Positions 14,443 through 22,211 of a stretch of 44,338 nt of DNA are shown here, one piece after another. Origin of the DNA: Azospirillum sp. TSO22-1 (GTDB lineage: Bacteria > Pseudomonadota > Alphaproteobacteria > Azospirillales > Azospirillaceae); contig NZ_LGQZ01000064.1 of the NCBI RefSeq assembly GCF_003116015.1, forward strand, positions 1 through 44,338, written 5' to 3'. The notes under the pieces were generated by a model, which saw only the letters and a program-made list of their open reading frames with translations, had not been told where the DNA came from and did not search any database. Every line of letters starts with the position of its first letter. The stretch's first letter is position 1. Both the position numbers and the translations under genes were made by a program.

Positions 14443-15762
14443 TCACTCCTCGCGGAAGGAGCGGCGCATGCTGTCGGTGATGGGGGAGATGAAGTAGTCG
14501 ATGGCCTTGCGGGCGCCAGACGTGATCATCACCTCGGCCGGCATGCCGGGGTAGAGCGCCACGCGCTCCAGCTTCGCCAGCGATTCGGGCAGCAGACGGA
14601 CGCGGGCGGCGAAGTACGGGGCGCCGGTGCGCTGGTCCTTCAGCTGGTCGGGCGAGACCGACATCACCACGCCGTCCACCGGCGGCACCTTGCGCTGCTT
14701 GTAGGCGGTCAGGCGGACGTGCGCCGGCTGGCCGGCGCGCACGCTGTCGATGTCGGTCGGGCTGACCGAGGCCTCGACCACCAGGTCGTCGTGCTCCGGC
14801 ACCAGCTCCAGGATCGGCGCGCCGCTCGGGATGGCGCTGCCGGGGGTGAGGAAGTGCACGGCGACCACCCGGCCGTCCTGCGGCGCGGTGACGGTCAGGC
14901 GGCGCTTCACGTCGCCGGCGGCGCGCAGCCGTTCGGTCAGGTCGGCCAGCACCGCCTGCGTCTTCTGCAGCTCGTCGGCGATCTCGGAGCGGCGGGTGTT
15001 GGCGACGTCGAGGATCTCCAGCTCGGCGGCGGCGATGCCCTGCTCGGCCTGGGCGCGGTTGGCCTTCAGCTCGCCGAGCCGGCCCTTCAGGTCGGAGACG
15101 AGGCGCTGCATCTCCAGCAGCCTGGGACGGCGCTCGTAGCCCTTGTCGACGAGCGTCTTCACCATGCGCAGCTCGTCCTCGGTGAGCGTCAGGCGCTCGG
15201 CGCTGGCGGCGCTCTGCGCGTCGACGGCGGCGATCTGCTCGCGCAGCTGGGCGATGCGCTTGCGCTGCACGGCGAGCAGCCCGTCGTTGCGCTCGCGCCG
15301 GGCGGCGAACAGGCCGCGCTCGCTGGCGACCGAGTCGGCGGCGGCCGGGTGGGAGGCGGCCGCGGCGGCGACCTCGGCCGGCACCTCGAAGGACGCGGCC
15401 TCGGCCTGCTCGGCCCGCAGGCGGGCGAGGCGGACCTGCGCCGCCCAGTGCTGCGTCTGGATCTGGGCGATCAGCGCCGACACCTGGGTGTCGTCCAGGC
15501 GCAGCAGCGGCTGGCCGGCGCGCACGACGTCGCTCTCCTTCACCAGCATGGCGCTGAGGATGCCGCCCTCCAGGTGCGAGATGGTCTTGCGCTGGCTGTC
15601 GGCGACGACGATGCCCGAGGCGATGGCGGCGGCGTCGAGGTCGGCGAGGCAGGCCCAGCCGAGGAAGCCGCCGAAGCCGATCCCCACCGCCAGGACGCCG
15701 GACAGCATCACCCGGCGCAGCGCCGGGTCGAGGACGTTCTCGTCGGTCAGGGCCATGGTCAT
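14443..15762 (-). CDS. HlyD/PrtE-family membrane fusion protein of type I secretion
   Basis: A 439-residue periplasmic adaptor. A short cytoplasmic N-terminus is followed by one membrane helix (residues about 18-40, L-A-V-G-I-G-F-G-G-F-L-G-W-A). Then come the lipoyl half-motif (T-I-S-H-L-E-G-G-I-L), a long coiled-coil hairpin rich in Leu/Ala/Glu/Arg (about 85-275), and the beta-barrel end with Y-P-G-M-P-A-E-V-M-I and the terminal D-Y-F-I-S-P-I-T-D-S-M-R-R-S-F-R-E-E. That ending is diagnostic of the HlyD/PrtE branch. It bridges the inner-membrane ABC exporter to a TolC-like channel, which is not encoded here. The ATG at 15762 overlaps the exporter stop (ATGA). The adjacent RTX protein is the likely substrate. 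Confidence 0.93.
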   Translation of the reverse strand: MTMALTDENVLDPALRRVMLSGVLAVGIGFGGFLGWACLADLDAAAIASGIVVADSQRKTISHLEGGILSAMLVKESDVVRAGQPLLRLDDTQVSALIAQIQTQHWAAQVRLARLRAEQAEAASFEVPAEVAAAAASHPAAADSVASERGLFAARRERNDGLLAVQRKRIAQLREQIAAVDAQSAASAERLTLTEDELRMVKTLVDKGYERRPRLLEMQRLVSDLKGRLGELKANRAQAEQGIAAAELEILDVANTRRSEIADELQKTQAVLADLTERLRAAGDVKRRLTVTAPQDGRVVAVHFLTPGSAIPSGAPILELVPEHDDLVVEASVSPTDIDSVRAGQPAHVRLTAYKQRKVPPVDGVVMSVSPDQLKDQRTGAPYFAARVRLLPESLAKLERVALYPGMPAEVMITSGARKAIDYFISPITDSMRRSFREE

Positions 15763-17489
15763 GGCTGCTCTCCGGCGCGGACGAGGCGGACGGCGGGCTT
15801 GGGCGCCGCGGGGGTGACGGTGCGCATGACCTCGGCGCGCGGGCCGAACTGCTCGACCATGCCGTCCTTCAGCACCAGCAGCTTGTCCACCGCCGAGACG
15901 ATGGAGGGGCGGTGGGTGATCATCACCACCGTGGTGCCGTCCGCCTTGGCCCGCGCGATGGCCTGCATCAACGCCTCCTCGCCGAGGTTGTCGAGGTTGG
16001 AGTTGGGCTCGTCCAGCACCAGCAGGCGCGGGTTGCCGTACAGCGCGCGGGCCAGCGCCACGCGCTGCCGCTGGCCGCCGCTGAGGCCCCCGGTGGTGTC
16101 GCCGAGCGGCGTGTCGTAACCGTAGGGCAGGCGGCCGATCATCTCGTGGATGCCGGCCAGCTTAGCGGCGGCGACCACGGCGGCGGGGTCGCCCTCCTGC
16201 ATGCGGGCGATGTTCTCGCGCACCGAGCCCTCCAGCAGCGCCACGCTCTGCGGCACGTAGCCGACGTGCTTGCCGAAGCTCTCGCGCTCCCACAGCCACG
16301 TGCTGTGGCCGTCAAGGAAGATGCCGCCGGCCGTCGGCTCCCAGACACCGACCAGCAGGCGGGCGAGGGTGGACTTGCCGGCGCCCGACGGGCCGATGAC
16401 GCCCAGCACCTCGCCGGGCTCCAGCGCGAAGGAGACGTTGCGCAGCACCGGGCGGTCGGCGCCGGGCGGGATGTAGCCGAGCCGGTCGATGCTCAGCCGC
16501 CCCTCCGGGCGGGGCATCGGGATGGTCTCGCGGCGGGACGCGCTGTTGGTCAGCATGGTGCGGACGCGGCCGTAGGCGGACAGCGCGAAGACCCATTGCC
16601 GCCAGCCGTCGATCAGCTGCTCGAAGGGATGCAGCAGGCGGCTCATCAGCATGCCCGACGCCATCATGCTGCCCGGCGAGGCGGCGTTGTCGAGCACCAG
16701 CAGCACGCCGATCGCCATGGTGCCGATCTGCAGGATCAGGCGCAGCGAACGCGTCACCGCCGCCAGCGCGCGGGCGCGCGACGAGCCGCGGTCGAGCAGG
16801 TCGCTCATGTGTGCCTGCGACTCCTGCCAGCGGCGCGACACGGCGGGCAGCATGCCCATGGCCTCGATCGCCTCGGCGTGGCGGACGGTGGCGCCGACCT
16901 CGGCGAAGGTGCGGGCGGCGGCCTCGTTGGCCTCGGCCAGCGGGCGGCGGGTGGCGAGGTCGGTGATCACGCTGAGCACGATCAGCAGCACCGCGGCACA
17001 GCACGCCACCGCACCGTAGGCCGGGTGCAGCAGGAACAGCACCGCCAGGAACAGCGGCACCCAGATCAGTTCCAGCGGCACGGCGATGGCCGAGCCGGTG
17101 AGGAAGGTGCGCAGCTCGTTCAGGTCGCGGATGGTCTGGCTGGTGCCCTTGCCGCCGCCCAGCGCGTCCACCACGGCGGCCTGCAGCGCCGGCACGTTGA
17201 GGCGCCGCGCCACGATTCCGCCGAGGATCTGGAAGGTCCGCCCGCGGATGTACTCCAGCACGCCGGCCAGCATCAGGCCGGCCACGGCGACGATCAGCAG
17301 CATGACCAGCGTGTCGGTGCTGTGGCTGGTCATCACGCGGTCGTACACCTGCATGGTGAACAGCGGCACGATCAGCATCAGCGCGTTGGCGAAGCAGTTG
17401 AGCACCGCGGCGAACAGCAGCCCGTGGCCGATCTGCCGCAGGGTGCCGCGCAACGGCGCCGGCTCGCGAGAGGGGGAGGCGGTCGTCAT
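15759..17489 (-). CDS. PrtD-type type I secretion ABC transporter
   Basis: 576 residues from the ATG at 17489; a longer TTG-started form from 17561 is possible but adds no conserved sequence. The N-terminal membrane domain contains [21 protein letters not shown] and further hydrophobic helices, as in PrtD/HlyB exporters without the C39 peptidase domain. The nucleotide-binding domain has Walker [10 protein letters not shown], signature L-S-G-G-Q-R-Q-R, Walker [13 protein letters not shown] (the PrtD-style EPNSNLD) and the H-loop T-H-R-P. It powers one-step export of C-terminal-signal proteins, most likely the nearby RTX protein. Co-transcribed with the adaptor. Confidence 0.93.
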   Translation of the reverse strand: MTTASPSREPAPLRGTLRQIGHGLLFAAVLNCFANALMLIVPLFTMQVYDRVMTSHSTDTLVMLLIVAVAGLMLAGVLEYIRGRTFQILGGIVARRLNVPALQAAVVDALGGGKGTSQTIRDLNELRTFLTGSAIAVPLELIWVPLFLAVLFLLHPAYGAVACCAAVLLIVLSVITDLATRRPLAEANEAAARTFAEVGATVRHAEAIEAMGMLPAVSRRWQESQAHMSDLLDRGSSRARALAAVTRSLRLILQIGTMAIGVLLVLDNAASPGSMMASGMLMSRLLHPFEQLIDGWRQWVFALSAYGRVRTMLTNSASRRETIPMPRPEGRLSIDRLGYIPPGADRPVLRNVSFALEPGEVLGVIGPSGAGKSTLARLLVGVWEPTAGGIFLDGHSTWLWERESFGKHVGYVPQSVALLEGSVRENIARMQEGDPAAVVAAAKLAGIHEMIGRLPYGYDTPLGDTTGGLSGGQRQRVALARALYGNPRLLVLDEPNSNLDNLGEEALMQAIARAKADGTTVVMITHRPSIVSAVDKLLVLKDGMVEQFGPRAEVMRTVTPAAPKPAVRLVRAGEQP

Positions 17490-18100
17490 GGAGGTGCGAA
17501 GCCTTTCGGGTGTCGCCGACGGACAGTCCAAGTCGGTGACGCTAGGCACCACCGTTGCCAAAGGTCAACGGAAAATAGTGTGATCCGTATACTTGTGCAA
17601 TCGTATGGATATGCGGTGCAATGCATTTGCGGGTTGTTTCGGAATTCGAAATGTCTGTGATTCGCGGGAGCTTCGTTCTATCCCTCGTCAATGTTTTGAT
17701 ATCCGAAACATCTGCCGACCAAAATCACGGAATTTCACGGCATAAGTATTTGCGCTGAACGTTATTTTATTATTGTAGACAGAATGCCGTTGACGCGTTT
17801 AAGTCTCGTAATGCTGACCCATTTCGACGCGTGTCGCAAAAGGAAAGACGATGACTTACCAAGTCGGTCGGCGGTCGCCGGAATGCGGGCTTCCGTCTTT
17901 CGCCAGCAATGCGCGTGCAGGCGCACGTTGGAAATTTTGCGGACCCTTGCTGCCTTGGGCCGGACGGGCGCCGATGGCCGAAATATGTCCCAACAATTTG
18001 AAATGAATCTGCGGCAAACCGGTCGAGGCAGCGTTTCCGGGCCGTCGCCCGTCCCGGAGACCCGCCGAACCCTTTGCCGGAGCAGCACCAGGAGCCACCG
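17490..18100. promoter_or_regulatory. divergent gene-free region between the exporter and the LdtR-like gene
   Basis: About 610 bases without a credible gene. The part from about 17570 to 17880 is AT-rich and probably carries both divergent promoters. It contains CCGAAACATC (17703-17712), the reverse complement of a decamer upstream of the RTX gene. The right half (17880-18100) is GC-rich leader sequence ending in AGGAG before the regulator. Reading frames here lack ribosome sites and protein-like composition. Confidence 0.5.
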
Positions 18101-18646
18101 ATGAGCACCGCCGCCGTCGAAACGTTGCCGGTCGAACCCGCCCGCCCGGGACGCTTTGCCGGGAAGGGAGTCTGCTACGATCTGGCGCGCATCATCGAGA
18201 GCATGAACCGCCGCTTCCAGGACGTGGTGCGCATCGAGCTGGCGCGCATCGGCGTGGAGGATCTCAGCGCCGTGCAGGTGCTGATGCTCATGCACATCGG
18301 CAACGAGGAGCTGTCGGTGCGCGATCTGCTGGAGCGCGGCAACTACCTGGGTTCCAACGCCTCCTACAATCTCAAGCATCTGGTCGAGTCCGGCTACGTG
18401 GACCGCGCCGCCAGCGCCCGCGACCGCCGCACGGCGCGTCTCAAGCTGTCGCCGCAGGGGCTGCGGCTGGTCGAGGAGCTGCGCCGCCTGGAAGCGGTGC
18501 GCAGCGAGGCGATGATCCGCACCGAGGCTGACGCCCAGGAGTTCGACGCCACCTACCGCACGCTGCGCCGGCTGGAGCGCGCGTGGTGCGACCTGATCCG
18601 CTACGACTCCGCCAGCCTGGAATGGGGGAACGGAGAGATTCCGTGA
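18101..18646 (+). CDS. LdtR-like MarR-family winged-helix regulator
   Basis: A 181-residue DNA-binding protein. The ATG at 18101 has AGGAG 7 bases upstream; an earlier in-frame start at 18074 lacks one. The winged-helix core reads S-A-V-Q-V-L-M-L-M-H-I-G, then R-G-N-Y-L-G-S-N-A-S-Y-N-L-K-H-L-V-E-S-G in the recognition helix, D-R-R-T-A-R-L in the wing, and L-R-R-L-E-R-A-W in the C-terminal dimer helix. The YLGSNxSYNLKxLVE block is characteristic of alphaproteobacterial LdtR, a regulator linked to L,D-transpeptidase and stress genes. It is divergent from the type I exporter and overlaps the DUF2336 gene by 4 bases, so it may control either or both. Confidence 0.88.
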   Translation: MSTAAVETLPVEPARPGRFAGKGVCYDLARIIESMNRRFQDVVRIELARIGVEDLSAVQVLMLMHIGNEELSVRDLLERGNYLGSNASYNLKHLVESGYVDRAASARDRRTARLKLSPQGLRLVEELRRLEAVRSEAMIRTEADAQEFDATYRTLRRLERAWCDLIRYDSASLEWGNGEIP

Positions 18647-19854
18647 CCGTCTACGCCCTGACGTCGGAGGACGTCGCGTACCTCTCGGCGGCGCCGACCG
18701 CCGCCGCCCGCATCGTCACCATGACCAAGCTGGTGCACGACCTGGAGGCCGGCGCGCTGACGGAGGGCGAGCGCGGTTTGGCCACCGAGATCCTGCACTG
18801 CTTCGCCGCCGACGCCGAGGCCACGGTGCGCGAGGCGGTCGCCTGGCAGATCAACAACAGCACCCTGCTGACCGAGGACCTTGCCGAGCAGCTGGCCCGC
18901 GACGTCGGCGCCGTGGCCTTCCCGGTGCTGCGCCACGCCGAGGCGCTGGGCGACGAGTTCCTGCTGCGCATCGTCGCGGAGAGCGACGCCCACAAGCAGC
19001 TCGCCATCGCCGGTCGGCGCACCGTGTCGGCCAAGGTGGCGAACGCCATCGTCGAGGTCGGCAACGTGGTGGTCGTCACCCGCCTGCTGCGCAACGCCGG
19101 TGCGGCGGTGCCGGAACCGGCGCTGCACACCGCTGTGGACCGCTTCGGCGGCGTGCGCGCGGTGACCGAGGCCATCGCGGCGCGCCCGGACCTGTCCATG
19201 GCGCTGGTCGAGCGGCTGATCGCCTTCGTGTCGGAGGAGATCCGCGCCTCGCTGGTCACGTCGCACAAGCTGTCGCCGCATCTGGCGGCCAAGCTGGTGG
19301 AGCGCGGGCGGGAGGCGGCGACCATGCTGCTGCTCCAGCCCCTGGTGCACGAGATCGACGACGTCGACCTGGTCGCCCATCACCTGGACGCCAACCACCG
19401 GCTGACCGGGTCTCTGCTCTGCCGCGCGCTGTGCGCCGGGGAGTTCCGCCTGTTCGTCGCCGGCATGTCGGTGCGCGCCGGCATCGCGGTGGAGGCGGTG
19501 CGGCTGTTGGCCTGGGACGGCGGGCCGCTCGGCCTGGAGGCGCTGTTCCGCAAGGCGCGGCTGCCCAGCGCGCTGGAGGTGCCGGTGCGCATCGCCATCG
19601 CGGTGGCGCGGGAGCTGGGCTACGACGGCGGTGACGCCGGCCGCGCCACCTACCAGGCCGAGGTCATCGCCGAGGTCTTCACCGAGTGCGCCGAGATCGA
19701 CGAGCGCGAGGTGGACGATCTGCTGCTGCAGCTGATCGACCAGGCGCCGGCCGACGTGGTCGACCGCGCCATGGCCCGCGCCGGTCTGCCGCTGCCGGTT
19801 CCGCCGGGCCGCCATCCGGCGTCGGGCGGCCGTGTGGTGCCGGCCGGCGGCTGA
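18643..19854 (+). CDS. DUF2336 (HEAT-like) protein
   Basis: 403 residues, starting at a GTG that overlaps the regulator stop (GTGA). It is all-helical, with repeating A-x-x-L-A-x-x-x-x-x-V-R-x-x-V-A-type units: R-E-A-V-A-W-Q-I, P-V-L-R-H-A-E-A-L, I-R-A-S-L-V-T-S-H, L-A-A-K-L-V-E-R-G. This is typical of alphaproteobacterial DUF2336 proteins, which resemble HEAT-repeat scaffolds. There are no signal peptide, membrane helices or catalytic motif. The C-terminal 20 residues are Pro/Gly-rich. Function unknown; translational coupling to the LdtR-like regulator suggests a linked role, perhaps protein-protein modulation. Confidence 0.82.
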   Translation: MTVYALTSEDVAYLSAAPTAAARIVTMTKLVHDLEAGALTEGERGLATEILHCFAADAEATVREAVAWQINNSTLLTEDLAEQLARDVGAVAFPVLRHAEALGDEFLLRIVAESDAHKQLAIAGRRTVSAKVANAIVEVGNVVVVTRLLRNAGAAVPEPALHTAVDRFGGVRAVTEAIAARPDLSMALVERLIAFVSEEIRASLVTSHKLSPHLAAKLVERGREAATMLLLQPLVHEIDDVDLVAHHLDANHRLTGSLLCRALCAGEFRLFVAGMSVRAGIAVEAVRLLAWDGGPLGLEALFRKARLPSALEVPVRIAIAVARELGYDGGDAGRATYQAEVIAEVFTECAEIDEREVDDLLLQLIDQAPADVVDRAMARAGLPLPVPPGRHPASGGRVVPAGG

Positions 19855-19911
19855 GCGCGGCTTCCCGGGATCGGGAAGGGTGGGGCGGGGTTTCCCGATT
19901 TTCCGGACTTG

Positions 19912-20032
19912 GCCCTCCCCCAGCCCCGCTGGGGGAGGGTTGGGTGGGGGCAGCGGCCAGCACGAGAATCAGCGCCCACCGCCAACGCCGCTGCCCCCAC
20001 CCATCCTCCCCCGCCGGAGGCGGGGGAGGGGC
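19912..20032. repeat. intergenic palindromic repeat, family 2
   Basis: CCCTCCCCCAGCCCCGCTGGGGGAGGG opens the element and CCTCCCCCGCCGGAGGCGGGGGAGG closes it. Between them GTGGGGGCAGCGGC pairs with GCCGCTGCCCCCAC. The interior GCACGAGAATCA recurs as its reverse complement inside the 33195-33429 element, showing common descent. It separates the DUF2336 gene from the GT-C gene. Confidence 0.8.
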
Positions 20033-20093
20033 AAGGCTGGCCATGGCGTGATCCTTGCTGAAGCTGCGCGACCTTCCCTTCGCGAGCCCAGCC

Positions 20094-21941
20094 ATGGCCA
20101 GCACTGCGGTGCCGTCCGCCGAATCCGCCGCCGCCCGGCCGCTGCTGCACGCGCCGGCGGCGCTGGCGCTGGGCCTGCTGATCGTCGCGGCGGCGCAGGT
20201 GGCGCTGGTGCTGCTCGGCATCAGCCCGCTGGCCGCCGACGGCAATTGGACGCAGCTCTACGACGCCGACAGCTACGCCCGCGTCATGCGGGTCGAGCAA
20301 CTGCACGACCGCGGCGGCTGGTTCGACCCGCTGCTGAGCCGGCTGAACGCGCCCTACGGGCAGTCGCTGCACTGGACGCACCCGGTGGACCTGCTGCTGC
20401 TGGCCGGCGCCGGGCTGGCTGGCCTGGTACTTTCGTATCATGACGCGCTGCTGCGCGCGGCGGTCCTGATGGGGCCGCTGCTGCACCTGCTGTGCGTGCC
20501 GGTGCTGTCGGTGGCGACCCGGCCCGTCCTGAACGACCGCTGGTTCGTCGGCGCGGTGCTGCTGCTGGCCCTGCAGGTGAGCGCCGACACCGTGTTCTCG
20601 GCCGGCGCGGCCGACCATCACGGGCTGCTCGTGCTGCTGCTGCTGGCGACGCTGGCGGCGTTGCTGCGCCACGCGGTGGGGCCGGATCGGCGGGGACCGC
20701 CGGTCCTGGCGGCGCTGGCGGTCACGGTGGCGCTGTGGACCTCGGTCGAGGGCGTGCTGCTCGCCGCCACGGCGGGGACGGCGCTCGGGCTGCTGTGGGC
20801 ACTCTGCGGACCGCAGCGGCCGCGCGCGCTGCTGGCCTACGCGGCGGCGCTGGCGGCGCTGCTGCCGCTGGCGCTGCTGGCCGAGCGCGGGCCGTGGGGA
20901 CTGGGTGACCTGGAGGTGGACCGCATCTCCGCCTTCCACGCGGCGCTGGCGCTGGCGTCGCTGATGACGGTGGGGCTCGTCGACCGCGCGGCGGCGCGCG
21001 GCGTGCTGGCGACTCCGCGGCGGCGGCTCGGCGCGCTGGCCGTGGCCGGCGTGGCGGTGGCCGGAGTCGCGCTGGCGGCGTTCCCCGGCATGCTGGTCCA
21101 CCCGTACGACGGAGTCGACCCGCTGGTGAAGCGGCTGCTGACCGAGGCGGTGCAGGCCGACCGGGCGCTGAGCGTCGCCACTTGGGGCGAGCGGCTGGCC
21201 TTCGTGCTGGACTGGGGACCGTTCTTTCCGGCGGTGATCTTCACCGCGCTGGTGCTGTTGCGGCGCCGCGGCGCGGACGCGCGGCGGCATGCGGTGCTGG
21301 CGCTGTTCCTGGCGGTCTACCTCGTCTCCAGCGTGCTGGCGGTGCGCGAGGTGGCGATGCTGGAGGCGGTGAGCGTCATCCCCTGGGTGGAGGGGCTGGC
21401 GGCGCTGCTCCTGTGGTGCCGAGCGGAGCGCGGCCGGATGCGGCGGCTGGCGGGGAGGGCGGTGTTCGTGGTCTCGGCGGCCGGCACCTGGGCGGTGGCG
21501 GCGGCCATCGCGGCGCCGATGGGCGGGACGGTCGGGCTGGGCGCGCCACGCCCGTGCAATTACGCCGAGGTGGCGCCGTTCCTGACCGACTCCGGCGCCA
21601 CGCTGATGACCAACCTCTTCGACGGGCCGGAGATCGCCTACCGCACCGGCGGCGCTGCGGTCGCCGGCCCGTACCATCGCGGCGCCGACGCCATCCTCGA
21701 CACCGTCCGCTTCTTCCTGGGCAGCGACGCCGAGGCGCGCGAGGTCGCCCGCCGCCGCGCGGTGACGCACGTGCTGCTGTGCCGCAGCAGCGGCGCGGGC
21801 GTCGAGCGGCTGATGGGCGGGCAGCCGCGCGGCGTGCTGGCGCGGCTGTGGATCGGCCGGCCGCCGGTCTGGCTGCGGCCGCTGCCGTTGCCGGCCCCGC
21901 TCGCCCGCCGGTACATCGCCTACCGCGTCCTGGCGGACTGA
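20094..21941 (+). CDS. polytopic GT-C membrane protein, STT3-like glycosyltransferase (putative)
   Basis: About 615 residues with roughly a dozen hydrophobic helices. The first periplasmic loop has Y-D-A-D-S-Y-A-R-V-M-R-V, an acidic motif like the first DxD of STT3/PglB enzymes. A later S-A-G-A-A-D-H-H-G-L-L resembles the DHH motif of bacterial STT3-like proteins, and W-T-S-V-E-G-V-L-L follows. The soluble C-terminus has L-F-D-G-P-E-I-A-Y-R-T and A-G-P-Y-H-R-G-A-D, common in this superfamily, but no WWDYG. A polyprenyl-linked sugar or oligosaccharide donor is expected; the acceptor (protein or glycan) is unknown. ATG at 20094 is chosen over TTG at 20055; neither has a strong ribosome site. 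Confidence 0.75.
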   Translation: MASTAVPSAESAAARPLLHAPAALALGLLIVAAAQVALVLLGISPLAADGNWTQLYDADSYARVMRVEQLHDRGGWFDPLLSRLNAPYGQSLHWTHPVDLLLLAGAGLAGLVLSYHDALLRAAVLMGPLLHLLCVPVLSVATRPVLNDRWFVGAVLLLALQVSADTVFSAGAADHHGLLVLLLLATLAALLRHAVGPDRRGPPVLAALAVTVALWTSVEGVLLAATAGTALGLLWALCGPQRPRALLAYAAALAALLPLALLAERGPWGLGDLEVDRISAFHAALALASLMTVGLVDRAAARGVLATPRRRLGALAVAGVAVAGVALAAFPGMLVHPYDGVDPLVKRLLTEAVQADRALSVATWGERLAFVLDWGPFFPAVIFTALVLLRRRGADARRHAVLALFLAVYLVSSVLAVREVAMLEAVSVIPWVEGLAALLLWCRAERGRMRRLAGRAVFVVSAAGTWAVAAAIAAPMGGTVGLGAPRPCNYAEVAPFLTDSGATLMTNLFDGPEIAYRTGGAAVAGPYHRGADAILDTVRFFLGSDAEAREVARRRAVTHVLLCRSSGAGVERLMGGQPRGVLARLWIGRPPVWLRPLPLPAPLARRYIAYRVLAD

Positions 21942-21950
21942 GGTTTGGGC

Positions 21951-21985
21951 AAAAAAAGAGGCCGCTGCGCGTGCGCGGCGGCCCG
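21951..21985 (-). terminator. Rho-independent terminator of the small RNA
   Basis: On the minus strand a GGCCGC-rich stem (arms around 21960-21966 and 21976-21983, with an inner GCGC-ACG-GCGC pairing) is followed by TCTTTTTTT. It faces the convergent GT-C gene, whose stop is at 21941. It belongs to the small RNA because no other minus-strand gene lies directly upstream. Confidence 0.85.
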
Positions 21986-22019
21986 TAGTCTAGGGAGGAA
22001 ACGCCCAAGAAGGGCGAAC
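21951..22019 (-). ncRNA. candidate small regulatory RNA, suhB/alpha-r8 (MmgR)-like
   Basis: Read on the minus strand, the 69 bases form a 5' hairpin (CGCCC-TTCTT-GGGCG), a single-stranded TTTCCTCCCTAGACTA stretch containing an anti-Shine-Dalgarno-like CCTCCC, and a GC-rich terminator hairpin ending in seven T. This three-part layout matches the alphaproteobacterial suhB/alpha-r8 sRNA family as I recall it. A promoter can be seen upstream: TTGCGC (22049-22054) and CATACT (22026-22031) with a 17-base spacer, placing the start near 22019. Such RNAs bind Hfq and repress translation by pairing at ribosome sites. The family call is from motif recognition, not a covariance search. Confidence 0.7.
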
Positions 22020-22025
22020 ACCCGG

Positions 22026-22054
22026 AGTATGTTGCAGCGCAGCAAAGTGCGCAA
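22026..22054 (-). promoter_or_regulatory. sigma70-like promoter for the small RNA
   Basis: On the minus strand, -35 TTGCGC at 22054-22049 and -10 CATACT at 22031-22026 are separated by 17 bases. Initiation about 7 bases downstream gives a 69-base transcript that starts just before the first hairpin. Confidence 0.55.
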
Positions 22055-22211
22055 GCACTACTTTGGTAGGATGTTTTCCGGGAACATTTGGAGAAGGTCC
22101 CCCGATCTGGGCATCGCGGCTGCGTGCCCCGGTTCGCCGTCCGGTTCGTTGCCCGCGGCGCAAGAACGGATAGTCTGTCCCCATCCAGCGATGCTGATAG
22201 AGGAGTGAGAC

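Noticed and set aside
17490..17561. TTG-started extension of the PrtD-like exporter
   Set aside because: The added 24 residues match nothing typical of PrtD proteins and no ribosome site precedes the TTG. The ATG at 17489 also lacks a strong one, so some doubt remains.
17762..18379. Minus-strand frame of 205 codons upstream of and across the LdtR-like gene
   Set aside because: It has no ribosome site or domain and overlaps the well-supported plus-strand regulator, so it is a shadow.
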